DNA of 64,000 bases, from positions 1 to 64,000 of the forward strand of contig CAJJAT010000027.1 in assembly GCA_905182175.1 (NCBI GenBank), in the 5' to 3' direction. The stretch's first letter is position 1; every line of letters begins with the position of its first letter. The DNA is from Flavobacteriales bacterium UBA1494 (GTDB lineage Bacteria; Bacteroidota; Bacteroidia; Flavobacteriales_E; Vicingaceae). The notes under the pieces are model-generated. The model searched no databases, had not been told where the DNA came from, and saw nothing but the letters and a program-made list of their open reading frames with translations. Position numbers and translations under genes: made by a program. Of this stretch, positions 52,196-60,052 are shown in pieces.

Positions 52196-52705
52196 TTAAC
52201 CCACTTTGGTTTTTACCTTTTCCCAAGTTTTAATTTGCCAATTTGTTGTAGCAACACAAAGTAAGTTATTGTTCTTGTCGTGAACTTCAATAATACATTT
52301 CTTATAGACTAATCCTTCTGTCTTTAATGGATTTAATACATTCCTTTCGAAATCTATTTCATCAATTGTAAACGTAGCAAAAGCTTCTGTTTTACCTTGA
52401 TACTTGTAACTTATCTCCATTGACTCCATAATTAGGCGATAGTTTTTCATACCTAACTTATGCAATAATAAAAACCCGGAACAATATTCAGCTGCGGTTG
52501 CCAAACAACAGGCATGAATTCCTTTTAAATGGTTTTGATTAATTTTCCAATACGGTATTTTAACTTTTACTTCATTGTCTGCTATATGAACTACCTTTAA
52601 ACCGTGAGGTCTGTTGAACGGTATAAAACGTTGAAGAAGAAAATTTAGTTTAGCCCTTCCCCAACTTGACCTCTTTGCGCTTTCAATTAGTTTATCAATA
52701 TTCAT
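52196..52705 (-). CDS. DUF4442 (hotdog-fold) protein
   Basis: The 169-residue protein has the DUF4442 pattern GRAKLNFLLQRFIPFNRPHGLKVVHIADNEVKVKIP, then NQNHLKGIHACCLATAAEYCSGFLLLHKL. It is a hotdog-fold thioesterase-like protein of unknown substrate. A cysteine cluster (CC and a later C) is present. It stands alone with a 394-base gap upstream. Confidence 0.82.
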   Translation of the reverse strand: MNIDKLIESAKRSSWGRAKLNFLLQRFIPFNRPHGLKVVHIADNEVKVKIPYWKINQNHLKGIHACCLATAAEYCSGFLLLHKLGMKNYRLIMESMEISYKYQGKTEAFATFTIDEIDFERNVLNPLKTEGLVYKKCIIEVHDKNNNLLCVATTNWQIKTWEKVKTKVG

Positions 52706-53099
52706 AACTTGAAGTATAATTATTCAAATCTATAGAATGAATTGCAAAGAGCGACAAATGCAAAAAAAGTTTTAGAAATAAATTAATTTAATGCTAGGTA
52801 AATAGGGCAAATTAAACTTTCAGCAAATTAAATTATTGCAAGTCATAACAATCACACATACAATATTCTAACATCGAAATGGGAACTTCTTAAATTTTGA
52901 ACAAAAAAAATTTCAAAGTTAAACTATTTAATTTTAGTTATTTAACTTAATTGGATAGCCATGTACAACACACTGTATAGAATAATTTGAATGTTAATAC
53001 TCTATAAAATCCGAACATTAATAGCTTATTTTTTAGGTTAACCCTTATCAGAGCCTTACTTTTGTTGAAATTATTTTTTTCAAATTTAAACACGAGCTT
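52706..53099 (+). promoter_or_regulatory. Spacer with a promoter for the FKBP gene (-7 TACTTTTG at 53057-53064)
   Basis: The 394-base gap is A+T-rich and holds no gene. TACTTTTG at 53057-53064 fits TAnnTTTG and lies 35 bases before the FKBP start. The -33 region is only T-rich (TTTTTTAGG near 53030). Confidence 0.55.
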
Positions 53100-53528
53100 A
53101 TGTCTCAAGCAGAAAAAGGAAATACAGTAAAAGTTCACTATACAGGAACGCTATCTGACGAAACTATTTTTGATAGTTCAAGAGAAAGAGAACCAATTGA
53201 GTTCACTGTTGGTGAAGGTCAAATGATTGCGGGTTTTGACGCAGCGGTTCAAGGTATGAAAGTTGGTGAAGCTAAAAAAGTAACCATACCTTCAGCAGAA
53301 GCTTACGGGCCAAAAAGCGAAGAAGCAATGGTGAAAGTACCAAAAGAGCAATTACCTGAAGGAATGAAACCTGAAATAGGAATGCAACTTGAGGCTACCG
53401 GAGAGGACGGAAAAAGCCAAGTATTAGTAGTTGCTGAAGTGATGGAAAGTGAAGTTATTTTAGATGCAAACCACCCTTTAGCAGGAAAAGATTTGGTTTT
53501 TGATATCGAAATGATGGAAATCAAATAA
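53100..53528 (+). CDS. SlyD-like FKBP-type peptidyl-prolyl isomerase
   Basis: The 142-residue protein has FKBP halves VKVHYTGTLSDETIFDSS and EFTVGEGQMIAGFDAAVQGMKVGE, with an inserted IF (insert-in-flap) chaperone domain at about residues 68-120, then FDIEMMEI. The metal-binding C-terminal tail of E. coli SlyD is absent. It isomerises prolyl bonds and may assist folding. A terminator follows. Confidence 0.9.
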   Translation: MSQAEKGNTVKVHYTGTLSDETIFDSSREREPIEFTVGEGQMIAGFDAAVQGMKVGEAKKVTIPSAEAYGPKSEEAMVKVPKEQLPEGMKPEIGMQLEATGEDGKSQVLVVAEVMESEVILDANHPLAGKDLVFDIEMMEIK

Positions 53529-53545
53529 GTTATATAAAGCTATAC

Positions 53546-53580
53546 AAAAAGCCGTTGCAGTTTTACTGGAGCGGCTTTTT
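53546..53580. terminator. Bidirectional intrinsic terminator
   Basis: AAAAAGCCG (53546-53554) pairs with CGGCTTTTT (53572-53580), with an inner CAG/CTG pair. The stem has a T-run on the plus side and the A-run gives a T-run on the minus side. It lies 17 bases after the FKBP stop codon. Confidence 0.85.
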
Positions 53581-53853
53581 TACGAGAAGTAATTTAAATG
53601 CGTCCATATCCTTACGATTAGATTAATTCTATTAAGCAAGGTAATATGTACCGTCATTTTAACTTATAGTGCCACTGTTTGCCAGATACGATGGGCACTT
53701 TCTTCTTAATCTTTGCGTTAAAGGAGCAGCGCTGTATTTACTGATTGGAAAAAAATTTCTACATGCTCCTTACTTGAAGATCTTCTAAAAAATGAAATCT
53801 TTTCTCGAATTTAATTCAAAAAAGTACGCTATTTTAGAAGTATTGGTCTAAGT

Positions 53854-54249
53854 TTATTCTTTCAGATGATTCGAAACTATTAAATTAACCTGAGCCATAG
53901 ACAAGGGCTTAACAAAATAACTTATGACAAAAGGATACTTTTCAATCCGCCTAGTATCCTCCGGATTCATGGAAGTGCTAAGTAATATAATCTTTAATGA
54001 ACCTTGAAAATTAAACTCAGCACTGTCTAAGTGTTCTAAAACCTCAAGACCATCTAAAACGGGCATTTTCAAATCTAGTATTACTAAGTCGGGTAAGAGC
54101 GAATGGTCGGGATGTTCTAAAATAGCGAGGGCCTCTTTTCCGTTTCGTGCAACTACAATCTCTAAATCACTAGAACACTTTCTAAAGAAATAGCTATTCA
54201 TCACATTGATAGCCTCGCTATCGTCCACTAATAAAACCTTCTTAGTCAA
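53854..54249 (-). CDS. Single-domain response regulator 2
   Basis: The 131-residue receiver domain has the acidic pair D9-D10, phosphoacceptor D59 in LVILDLKMPVLDG, a T/S in LLSTSMNPED, and the lysine in YFVKPLSM. It lacks an output domain. It overlaps the frameshifted receiver gene by eight bases. Transcribed with the histidine kinase, it probably acts through protein contacts or phosphotransfer. Confidence 0.9.
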   Translation of the reverse strand: MTKKVLLVDDSEAINVMNSYFFRKCSSDLEIVVARNGKEALAILEHPDHSLLPDLVILDLKMPVLDGLEVLEHLDSAEFNFQGSLKIILLSTSMNPEDTRRIEKYPFVISYFVKPLSMAQVNLIVSNHLKE

Positions 54250-54662
54250 AATACACTTGCATTAAATTGATAATACCTTCTTTATTCATAGGCTTTTTAA
54301 TTTGCTCCACTACTCCAATAGGTTTATACTTCTTACTCTTCTCCAAATCATCTTCGTCTAAAAAGTCACTTAAAATAAATACAACTATTTGCTGATTATT
54401 GGTTATCTCTTTTGACAGTTTTGCATATTCATCCAAGAACATAAAACCGTCCATTTGAGGCATCGCTATGTCTAATAATATTAAATCAGGTTTAGGTAAA
54501 CGGCCTTCTGTATCTTTCCCTCTTAAAAACTCAAGTGCTGCTTCAGCATTACTTTTAACAACAATGTGCTCTGCTATTCCCATCTCTTTTAATAATACTC
54601 TATTGTACTGGTTTGATGAATTACTGTCATCAATTAAAAGAATAGTTTCTAATTTTTTTCAT
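54242..54662 (-). CDS. Single-domain response regulator 1, frameshifted in an A7 tract
   Basis: The receiver core with phosphoacceptor Asp in LILLDIAMPQMDG is in one frame, but its start is missing. ATG 54662 is followed by seven A's (54653-54659) and reads KKIRNYSFN to a stop. With six A's the frame gives MKKLETILLIDDSNSSNQYN, the normal start with the acidic Asp pair. So either the gene is broken by one inserted A, the sequence has an error, or the ribosome/polymerase slips on A7. The lysine IKKPM is present. An internal Met at 54583 would lack the beta-1 strand and acid pair. The histidine kinase ends 17 bases upstream. Confidence 0.7.
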
Positions 54663-54679
54663 ATGTATTATTGGCTTTC

Positions 54680-56701
54680 CTAAAATACGATTTTAAACGT
54701 CGTACCAACTCCGATAGTACTTTCAACACTTATCTTACCTCCGATGTTTTCAATCATTTTAGATGAGAGGTACAATCCTATGCCACTGCCTTCAACATGG
54801 TCGTGCAGTCGATGAAACATTTTAAAAAGCTTTCCCTTACTTTTCTCCATATCTATTCCTAAGCCGTTATCCGTAACTAGAATCTCTGTTTTAGATTTAT
54901 TTTTTGAAATAGATATATCAATACTTACATTTTGATTGTGTTTGCGATATTTTACTGCATTTTCAATTAAGTTTAATAAAACAGTTTCTAAATACAATTT
55001 ATTTGTCTCTACTTTTAACTCACCGTCCATCCGAATTGTAAATCGTTCTATATGCTTGTCATAGTTCTGCAGGATATTGTCTTTTAGCCTCTTTAACAGT
55101 TTAAAAATATCTACAGTAGTAAAATTCTTTCCGTGCCCTATTTTCAATCTAGCAATACTAATGATACTTTCAATTTTTGATTCCGCATTCTCAATAGAAT
55201 CTCTAATCCAGAGCAATGATTTACCGACTGTGAGATTAGAATTTCCTACTTCGTTTTCAATAATTTCTACATGGCCTTTTATTGCAGCTAAAGGGGATCT
55301 TAAATCATGTGTAGCGATGTATGTGAACTCTTCTAATTCGGCATTTACCGAATTCAGGTCAGCATTTAACTTTTTAATCGTTTCTTGTCGCTCTAAAACT
55401 TCATCAAATGCAATTTTATCTCTTGTAATGTCTTGAAAAACACCAAATAGCTTTGTAACTTTTCCATCCTCCTCATACGGCTTGCCGGTTGCTCTTACCC
55501 ATCTATGTTTTTTTGTAGCTGTCAAAATTCCCAACTTAACATCCCAGCGTTTCTTTTCGGCTATTGCTTGCTGAATTACTTCTTTAATGATCGGTTTAGA
55601 CTCTTCATCGTAAAAATTTATTGCTCCTTCTAAAGTGGGAACATAATCTTCAGCAACTTCATGAATCTCTTTTGTTTTTTGCGACCAAAAAACAGTACAT
55701 TTCCCTAAGTCGACCACCCAATGACCTAAATTTGCTAAATCTTGCGCTTGCAAAAGCAAATCCTCTCCTTTATTTAATTCAAACTCTTTCTCTTTTTGTT
55801 CGGAAATATCAGAAGCTACTAATATGACTCCTTTGATCTCTTTATTCTCACCCAATAAGGGTTTTGCATCGAAACTATAATATTTCCCTTCTCCCGTTTT
55901 TCTATTTTTTATATAAGCTTGCATTCCCAGCACAACTTCTCCTCGCATCGATCGTCCAGCAGGCATTTCTCCTTGCTTAATCTGAGTTTTACCATCAACG
56001 TGAAATGTTTCAAATTTTTCATACAAATCTCCTAACCCACTAATTTTAGACTTCACATCCCCTATCATGATCTTAGCACTGTCATTTATCAATAAAAATT
56101 TATTCTCTTTGTTCAAAGCAATTACACCTTGTGGTATAGCAGATAATATAGTGTGAAGCAATCTATATTTTGTCGCTACTTCTTCGTTAAACTCCTCCTG
56201 TTTTATAAGCTGTCGTTGAAGCTCCATGTGGTGCATAATTTGACGAGATAATGCTGCAAGAGATTTCTTTTGAGAATTCGATAGTTTCTTTGGTTTTGTA
56301 TCAATAACACATAAAGTTCCCAGAGAAAACCCTTCGGAATTAACAAGAGGTATTCCTGCATAAAACTTAAAACCTAGATCATTTATAACCAATGGATTGT
56401 CAAAAAAACGATCATCTTCAGATGCACTTTGAATCTCAAAAATTTCCTGTTGATTGTTAATTGCATGTCCACAAAAGGAAATATCTCTACTTGTTTCGTT
56501 TACTTCCAAACCTACCTTTGATTTAAACCACTGCCGGTCTGTATCAATTAAAGAGACCAATGCAATTGGAGTGTCACAAATTTGTGATGCAAGAAAAGTT
56601 AGATCATCGTATGCATCACTGGGTAGTGTATCTAAAATTTGATATTCTTTAAGTGAGTTAAGCCGTTCCTTTTCATTAATAGGGATAGGAGGAGAAGTCA
56701 T
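54680..56701 (-). CDS. Soluble GAF-PAS histidine kinase
   Basis: The 673-residue protein starts with a GAF domain (about 20-160; WFKSKVGLEVNETSRDISFCGHAI), followed by PAS domains at about 175-300 and 315-430 (TLSAIPQGVIALNKEN; FGVFQDITRDK). A HisKA dimerisation helix has H465 in YIATHDLRSPLAA, and a HATPase has N-box NLIENAVKYR, G1 DNGLGIDMEKSK, and GSGIGLYLSSKMIENIGG. No membrane helix is seen, so it senses a cytosolic signal. The two receiver genes downstream complete a phosphorelay. The GAF signal is unknown. Confidence 0.93.
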   Translation of the reverse strand: MTSPPIPINEKERLNSLKEYQILDTLPSDAYDDLTFLASQICDTPIALVSLIDTDRQWFKSKVGLEVNETSRDISFCGHAINNQQEIFEIQSASEDDRFFDNPLVINDLGFKFYAGIPLVNSEGFSLGTLCVIDTKPKKLSNSQKKSLAALSRQIMHHMELQRQLIKQEEFNEEVATKYRLLHTILSAIPQGVIALNKENKFLLINDSAKIMIGDVKSKISGLGDLYEKFETFHVDGKTQIKQGEMPAGRSMRGEVVLGMQAYIKNRKTGEGKYYSFDAKPLLGENKEIKGVILVASDISEQKEKEFELNKGEDLLLQAQDLANLGHWVVDLGKCTVFWSQKTKEIHEVAEDYVPTLEGAINFYDEESKPIIKEVIQQAIAEKKRWDVKLGILTATKKHRWVRATGKPYEEDGKVTKLFGVFQDITRDKIAFDEVLERQETIKKLNADLNSVNAELEEFTYIATHDLRSPLAAIKGHVEIIENEVGNSNLTVGKSLLWIRDSIENAESKIESIISIARLKIGHGKNFTTVDIFKLLKRLKDNILQNYDKHIERFTIRMDGELKVETNKLYLETVLLNLIENAVKYRKHNQNVSIDISISKNKSKTEILVTDNGLGIDMEKSKGKLFKMFHRLHDHVEGSGIGLYLSSKMIENIGGKISVESTIGVGTTFKIVF

Positions 56702-56762
56702 GTAAATACTAATTTAATGCGAATTTTAAAAGTATGCTAAAATAACTTCAAAAAGATACAAA

Positions 56763-56795
56763 AAAAGACAGTTGCAACTTTTGAAACTGTCTTTT
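56763..56795. terminator. Hairpin with A/T-tracts upstream of the histidine kinase
   Basis: AAAAGACAGTT (56763-56773) pairs with AACTGTCTTTT (56785-56795), loop of 11. It can act as a terminator in both directions. On the minus strand it separates the relic gene region from the kinase, so the kinase needs its own promoter between 56701 and 56762. Confidence 0.75.
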
Positions 56796-57033
56796 ACTCT
56801 ATTTATGCTATTTTTTGCGTTTCCTGTCAGTTCGCAGAGTACTCCTTTTATCCTTTCAAAGCACTCTCCAAGAATAACAACTCCTAATTGATAAAATATT
56901 GCACTTCCGATAAAAACTACCTTTGCTCGTTGTGGTAAAGAATTCACTCTCGTCCCTATTGAAATTTAGAAACTTCTGAATCCTCTTTGTGATCGTCTGT
57001 AAAAAATGCCTTAGTCACAATGATAAACTTGTC

Positions 57034-57391
57034 TTATTCCTCTGAACGTAACTTCACCTTGAGATAAAATAGCATTAAATGGTCGTTACCCTGTTGATTG
57101 CGTAGCCAAACACTTTGTCTTTTAATGACAAATGATCCGCAAACAACAAGTTGGAAATGTCGATTACCAAAGTTCACATTTAAATTTCTTCTTCGGTTGT
57201 TTGTATTCCAATTGTTATTTCTATCACCTTCATTCGCAAGTTTAGGTTGGCTTACAGTTTTTTGTTTTTGGAAGTTTATTGCATTTAATTTCTCAATTTC
57301 TATTCATACTTGCATCTCTTTGAGCTGCCGCAAGCAGGCTTGCTGCAATAATCAATAACGCTAAAAAAAAAAGGAATTTCTCTCTTTTAGA
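57034..57391 (-). pseudogene. Relic of a secreted protein
   Basis: On the minus strand a strong signal peptide KREKFLFFLALLIIAASLLAAAQ (start near 57388) is followed by RDASMNRN and a TGA at 57293-57295. The start codon is lost: TCT now stands where ATG should be, after a GGGAAAGG. A second open stretch in the other frame (57303-57034) of 89 codons without a stop continues KLNAINFQKQKTVSQPKL, then RRRNLNVNFGNRHFQLVV. It looks like the N-terminal half of an exported beta-rich protein with a frameshift; similarity to DUF4476-type proteins is possible but unproven. Apart from the hairpin at 56763-56795, the space on either side (56796-57033 and 57392-57606) shows no other gene. Confidence 0.6.
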
Positions 57392-57606
57392 CCTTTCCCT
57401 TCCGCAGTTTCTAGATTTAAAATAAAAGTTACCTCGATTAATTCAAAAGCAGTTACAGCGTTTATCAGAACGATAAATCAGCACATTAATTTATAGATAC
57501 ATCCTAATTTAACATTCATTTAAGCCTAAGGAATAGATACTTCAAATGCCACGAACTACAGAAATATTAATTGTATAAACTTGGAATAAGAACTTACGAA
57601 CCGAGA

Positions 57607-57768
57607 TTACTTATCCTTCTTCTTTAATCGCCTCGTTTTTTTTAAACTCTCATGAATAATCCACTCCAATTGCCCGTTAGTACTTCTAAACTCGTCAGCG
57701 GCCCATTTTTCAACAGCTTTCATTAATTCTTCATCTAATCGAAGTGCAAATGCTTTTTTCTTAGCCAT
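57607..57768 (-). CDS. Arc-family ribbon-helix-helix DNA-binding protein (53 residues)
   Basis: A short gene from ATG 57768 encodes MAKKKAFALRLDEELMKAVE, a ribbon-helix-helix start, then KWAADEFRSTNGQLEWIIHE and a Lys/Arg-rich tail. Its strand-helix-helix pattern (FALRLDEELMKAVEKWA) fits Arc/MetJ-type repressors. It follows the DUF4177-like gene by three bases and is the last gene of the SPFH operon, the same trio seen in other Bacteroidota. It may regulate its own operon. Target unknown. Confidence 0.82.
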   Translation of the reverse strand: MAKKKAFALRLDEELMKAVEKWAADEFRSTNGQLEWIIHESLKKTRRLKKKDK

Positions 57769-57771
57769 TGG

Positions 57772-57924
57772 CTACCTGCTTTTTTCCATTAATACTGAAA
57801 CTAAACTGCTTTCGCTCGCCATCGAGACTGCTCGCCATCCTTCTAATGCCATAGAATTTGATCGTTCTTCAAAAGTCTTTCTCTTTTCAAACATTCCTTT
57901 TGTTAGTAATTTATATTGTATCAT
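57772..57924 (-). CDS. DUF4177-like small protein (50 residues)
   Basis: From ATG 57924, MIQYKLLTKGMFEKRKTFEE then RSNSMALEGWRAVSMASESS and a final LVSVLMEKSR. The GWRAVSM-like core and the beta-alpha-beta pattern with a hydrophobic last strand fit DUF4177 domains. It starts three bases after the SPFH gene ends and precedes the Arc gene by three bases, so the three genes are one unit. Function unknown. Confidence 0.72.
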   Translation of the reverse strand: MIQYKLLTKGMFEKRKTFEERSNSMALEGWRAVSMASESSLVSVLMEKSR

Positions 57925-57927
57925 ATT

Positions 57928-58782
57928 CTAATGATTTAAAGTCCCTGTATTTATAACTGGAGTAGCATCTTTATCTGCACAAAGAACTGTCAACAAGTTA
58001 CTTACCATAGCTGCTTTTTTATCTTCGTCCAGTTGTACAATGTTTCTTTTACTCAGTTGATTAATTGCTTCCTCTACCATCCAAACAGCACCCTCAACAA
58101 TTTTCATTCTCGCCGCTACAATTGCAGTTGCTTGTTGTCTTCTTAACATCGCACTTGCAATTTCTTGTGCATATGCTAAATATCCAATTCTTGCTTCTAA
58201 TACTTCAATACCGGCAATGTGTAATCTCTCCCCTACCTCTCTTTCCAAATTTTCGTTCACTTCCTCCATTCCACTTCGAAGCGTTATTTCGGATTCGTTG
58301 TCATCAAAATTATCGTATGCATACATGTTTGCTAATTTTCGAACTGCCGCATCTGTCTGCACTCTCACAAAGTTTTCGTAAATATCTACCTCAAAAGCAG
58401 CTTTGTATGTATCCTTAACTCTCCAAACTAAAATAACTGAGATGTTAATCGGATTTCCCAATTTATCATTTACTTTTAAGCGTTCGCTGTCAAAATTTCT
58501 TGCTCTTAATGAAATTCGTTTTCGAACAAAGAATGGATTCACCCAATAAAAGCCATGTTCTTTTACTGTTCCCTTATACTCCCCAAAAAGGGTCATGACT
58601 CTAGAACCATTTGGATAAACAAAAAAGAAACCTGGAGCCATGAAGATGGCCAACACAAATGCTATAATAAATATTGGTGATTTAAATAATACTATTCCAC
58701 CAATTCCCATAATTATAAATAATGCTAAAAAGGTTAACATAGTATAGCCTGATGAAGGCTTCATTTCTTTTTCATTTGTCAT
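57928..58782 (-). CDS. SPFH-domain (prohibitin/stomatin-like) membrane protein
   Basis: The 284-residue protein has two hydrophobic segments (about 14-31 and 33-53) and an SPFH domain: YPNGSRVMTLFGEYKGTVKEHGFYWVNPFFVRKRISLRARNFDSERLKVNDKLGNPINISVILVWRVKD, with YENFVRVQTDAAVRKLA. The tail is alpha-helical with ARIGYLAYAQEIASAMLRRQQATAIVAARMKIVEGA. Proteins of this kind form rings or scaffolds in the membrane. The ATG at 58782 fits. It leads the SPFH-DUF4177-Arc operon. Confidence 0.9.
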   Translation of the reverse strand: MTNEKEMKPSSGYTMLTFLALFIIMGIGGIVLFKSPIFIIAFVLAIFMAPGFFFVYPNGSRVMTLFGEYKGTVKEHGFYWVNPFFVRKRISLRARNFDSERLKVNDKLGNPINISVILVWRVKDTYKAAFEVDIYENFVRVQTDAAVRKLANMYAYDNFDDNESEITLRSGMEEVNENLEREVGERLHIAGIEVLEARIGYLAYAQEIASAMLRRQQATAIVAARMKIVEGAVWMVEEAINQLSKRNIVQLDEDKKAAMVSNLLTVLCADKDATPVINTGTLNH

Positions 58783-58887
58783 GGTTTACTTATTTTTAGT
58801 GATACTATTATAATATCACAATAATACCAATAAATCGAAATGACAAGTTAATAAATTGGATGAACGGTAAATTAAATTTAAGAATGT

Positions 58888-58980
58888 GGACTTCGACTAT
58901 CGCTCAGTCTGACAAAAGAAGTCTTCGACTATTGCTCAGTCTGACAAAGATGGACTTCGACTATCGCTCAGTTTGACAAA
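58888..58980. repeat. Three tandem copies of a 32-base CTTCGACTATCGCTCAG repeat
   Basis: CTTCGACT occurs at 58891, 58923 and 58955, an exact 32-base period. The shared core is CTTCGACTAT[C/T]GCTCAGT[C/T]TGACAAA, with a variable 6-8 base linker. Copies differ by a few bases. The array lies between the SPFH promoter region and the thioesterase gene and matches the single copies at 11209 and 40245. It is too short and has no spacers to be a CRISPR. Confidence 0.9.
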
Positions 58981-59076
58981 ATAGCATGTGGAATATGAAA
59001 ATAATATTTACACCTATTATTTTCCAAATGGAAGAATAAAATTGAACAAAGTTGCTCAATTTTGAAAAAAAGCAAG

Positions 59077-59523
59077 ATGACAGACATTCAACTTACAGAT
59101 TACAGACATTCAATAGAAATTCCTATTCGGTTTATGGACATTGACGCTTTACAGCATGTAAACAACGCTCGGTATTTAAACTTTTTAGAAGAATCTAGAA
59201 TTGCTTATTCTCAAGAATTGCTGGATGTTTTTAACTCTATTCAAGAGTTAAATGTATTGGTTGCTCGAGTAGAAATAGATTTTTTGCGCCCTATTCTGTT
59301 TGGTGAAAAAGTACAAGTGTACACGAGAGTTTCAAAATTGGGAAATAAAAGTTTCACTTTCGACTCTATTATTACTACATCTACTAAAAAAGGCGAATTT
59401 CATGCGGCCAAGGCAATTCAAACTCTTGTCGCCTTCGACCCGAAAACGCATAAAACCACAGCAATTGCCTCAGAGTTAAGAGAAAGACTAATAGAATTAG
59501 AGCCAGATTTAATACAGAAGTAA
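59077..59523 (+). CDS. Acyl-CoA thioesterase of the YbgC/FcbC (4HBT) type
   Basis: The 148-residue hotdog protein has IPIRFMDIDALQHVNNARYLNFLEESRIAY, with the Asp of the D-x-D-x-x-x-H-V-N motif that is the active site. It ends in RERLIELEPDLI. I start at ATG 59077 (MTDIQLTDYRHS), because TTG 59062 adds only five residues. It hydrolyses small acyl-CoAs; substrate unknown. Confidence 0.88.
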   Translation: MTDIQLTDYRHSIEIPIRFMDIDALQHVNNARYLNFLEESRIAYSQELLDVFNSIQELNVLVARVEIDFLRPILFGEKVQVYTRVSKLGNKSFTFDSIITTSTKKGEFHAAKAIQTLVAFDPKTHKTTAIASELRERLIELEPDLIQK

Positions 59524-59578
59524 GGAATTTGGAAAGTTCATTTTTCTGTTATACATTTAACTAATCGAAAACTATTTA

Positions 59579-60052
59579 AAATATCGTTATCTAACCTATC
59601 AGGAGTTGGAATTACTCACTGAAGACTTCATTGAATTCCTGTATTTAAAAGGGATAAACAAATTTGAATGGAAATTATTACTTGATTATTCTTCTGCAGA
59701 AGCGCTAAATATTTTAGGAAACTACAGTGAAATGACCTTTGAAAAGGTGATGAGAACAGTTAATTTCTTAGAGTACAGAACAACAAATACCTTAGAATTA
59801 ATCAACTGTACTGATCGTAAAATCATCTCCATTTTCCTTGAACTTCCTTTGAAAAGCAACCTCAATTTTTTGAAAATAGATTCTGTTGACAAGCTACAAG
59901 CAACTACTAGTATCTCCTCCAAGCAAATCAGCAAGAGATATTTTTATTCTAGAGAAAAAGACATATTTAATTTAATTGAATCCGGTTACAAAGTTGTGGA
60001 TAAAAAAATGTTTGGTTATTTGGACATTACGAGAAAATCTCAGTTAAATTAG
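59579..60052 (+). CDS. DUF6495 family protein with unclear start
   Basis: The family begins with a (M)KYRRLTxEEL-like stretch; here KYRYLTYQELELLTEDFIEFL begins at AAA 59579, but the preceding codon is TTA and an in-frame TAA lies six codons upstream of that. A TTG at 59606 would drop this conserved start. So either TTA 59576 stands in for ATG or the start was lost. The body (IEFLYLKGINKFEWKLLLD; TVNFLEYRTTNTLELI) looks intact. Function unknown. Its end overlaps the convergent GT2 gene by four bases. Confidence 0.7.
   Translation, partial: KYRYLTYQELELLTEDFIEFLYLKGINKFEWKLLLDYSSAEALNILGNYSEMTFEKVMRTVNFLEYRTTNTLELINCTDRKIISIFLELPLKSNLNFLKIDSVDKLQATTSISSKQISKRYFYSREKDIFNLIESGYKVVDKKMFGYLDITRKSQLN

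Noticed and set aside
53640-53720. Possible hairpin AGTGCC...GGGCACT as a small-RNA terminator
   Set aside because: The loop is long, the T-tract is broken and no promoter is nearby.
56726-56947. A 73-codon minus-strand frame with a hydrophobic stretch
   Set aside because: Its 3' end contains the terminator hairpin, no family match is visible and composition is that of A+T-rich spacer.
56796-57033. Stop-riddled minus-strand frame with TKAFFTDDHKEDSEVSK resembling the start of a GreB-like factor
   Set aside because: The number of stops is about what chance predicts in this composition and only one short block looks familiar.
58888-58980. Possible CRISPR array from regularly spaced repeats
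   Set aside because: Only three copies, the repeat makes up nearly the whole 32-base period, there are no unique spacers of CRISPR length and no cas genes nearby.
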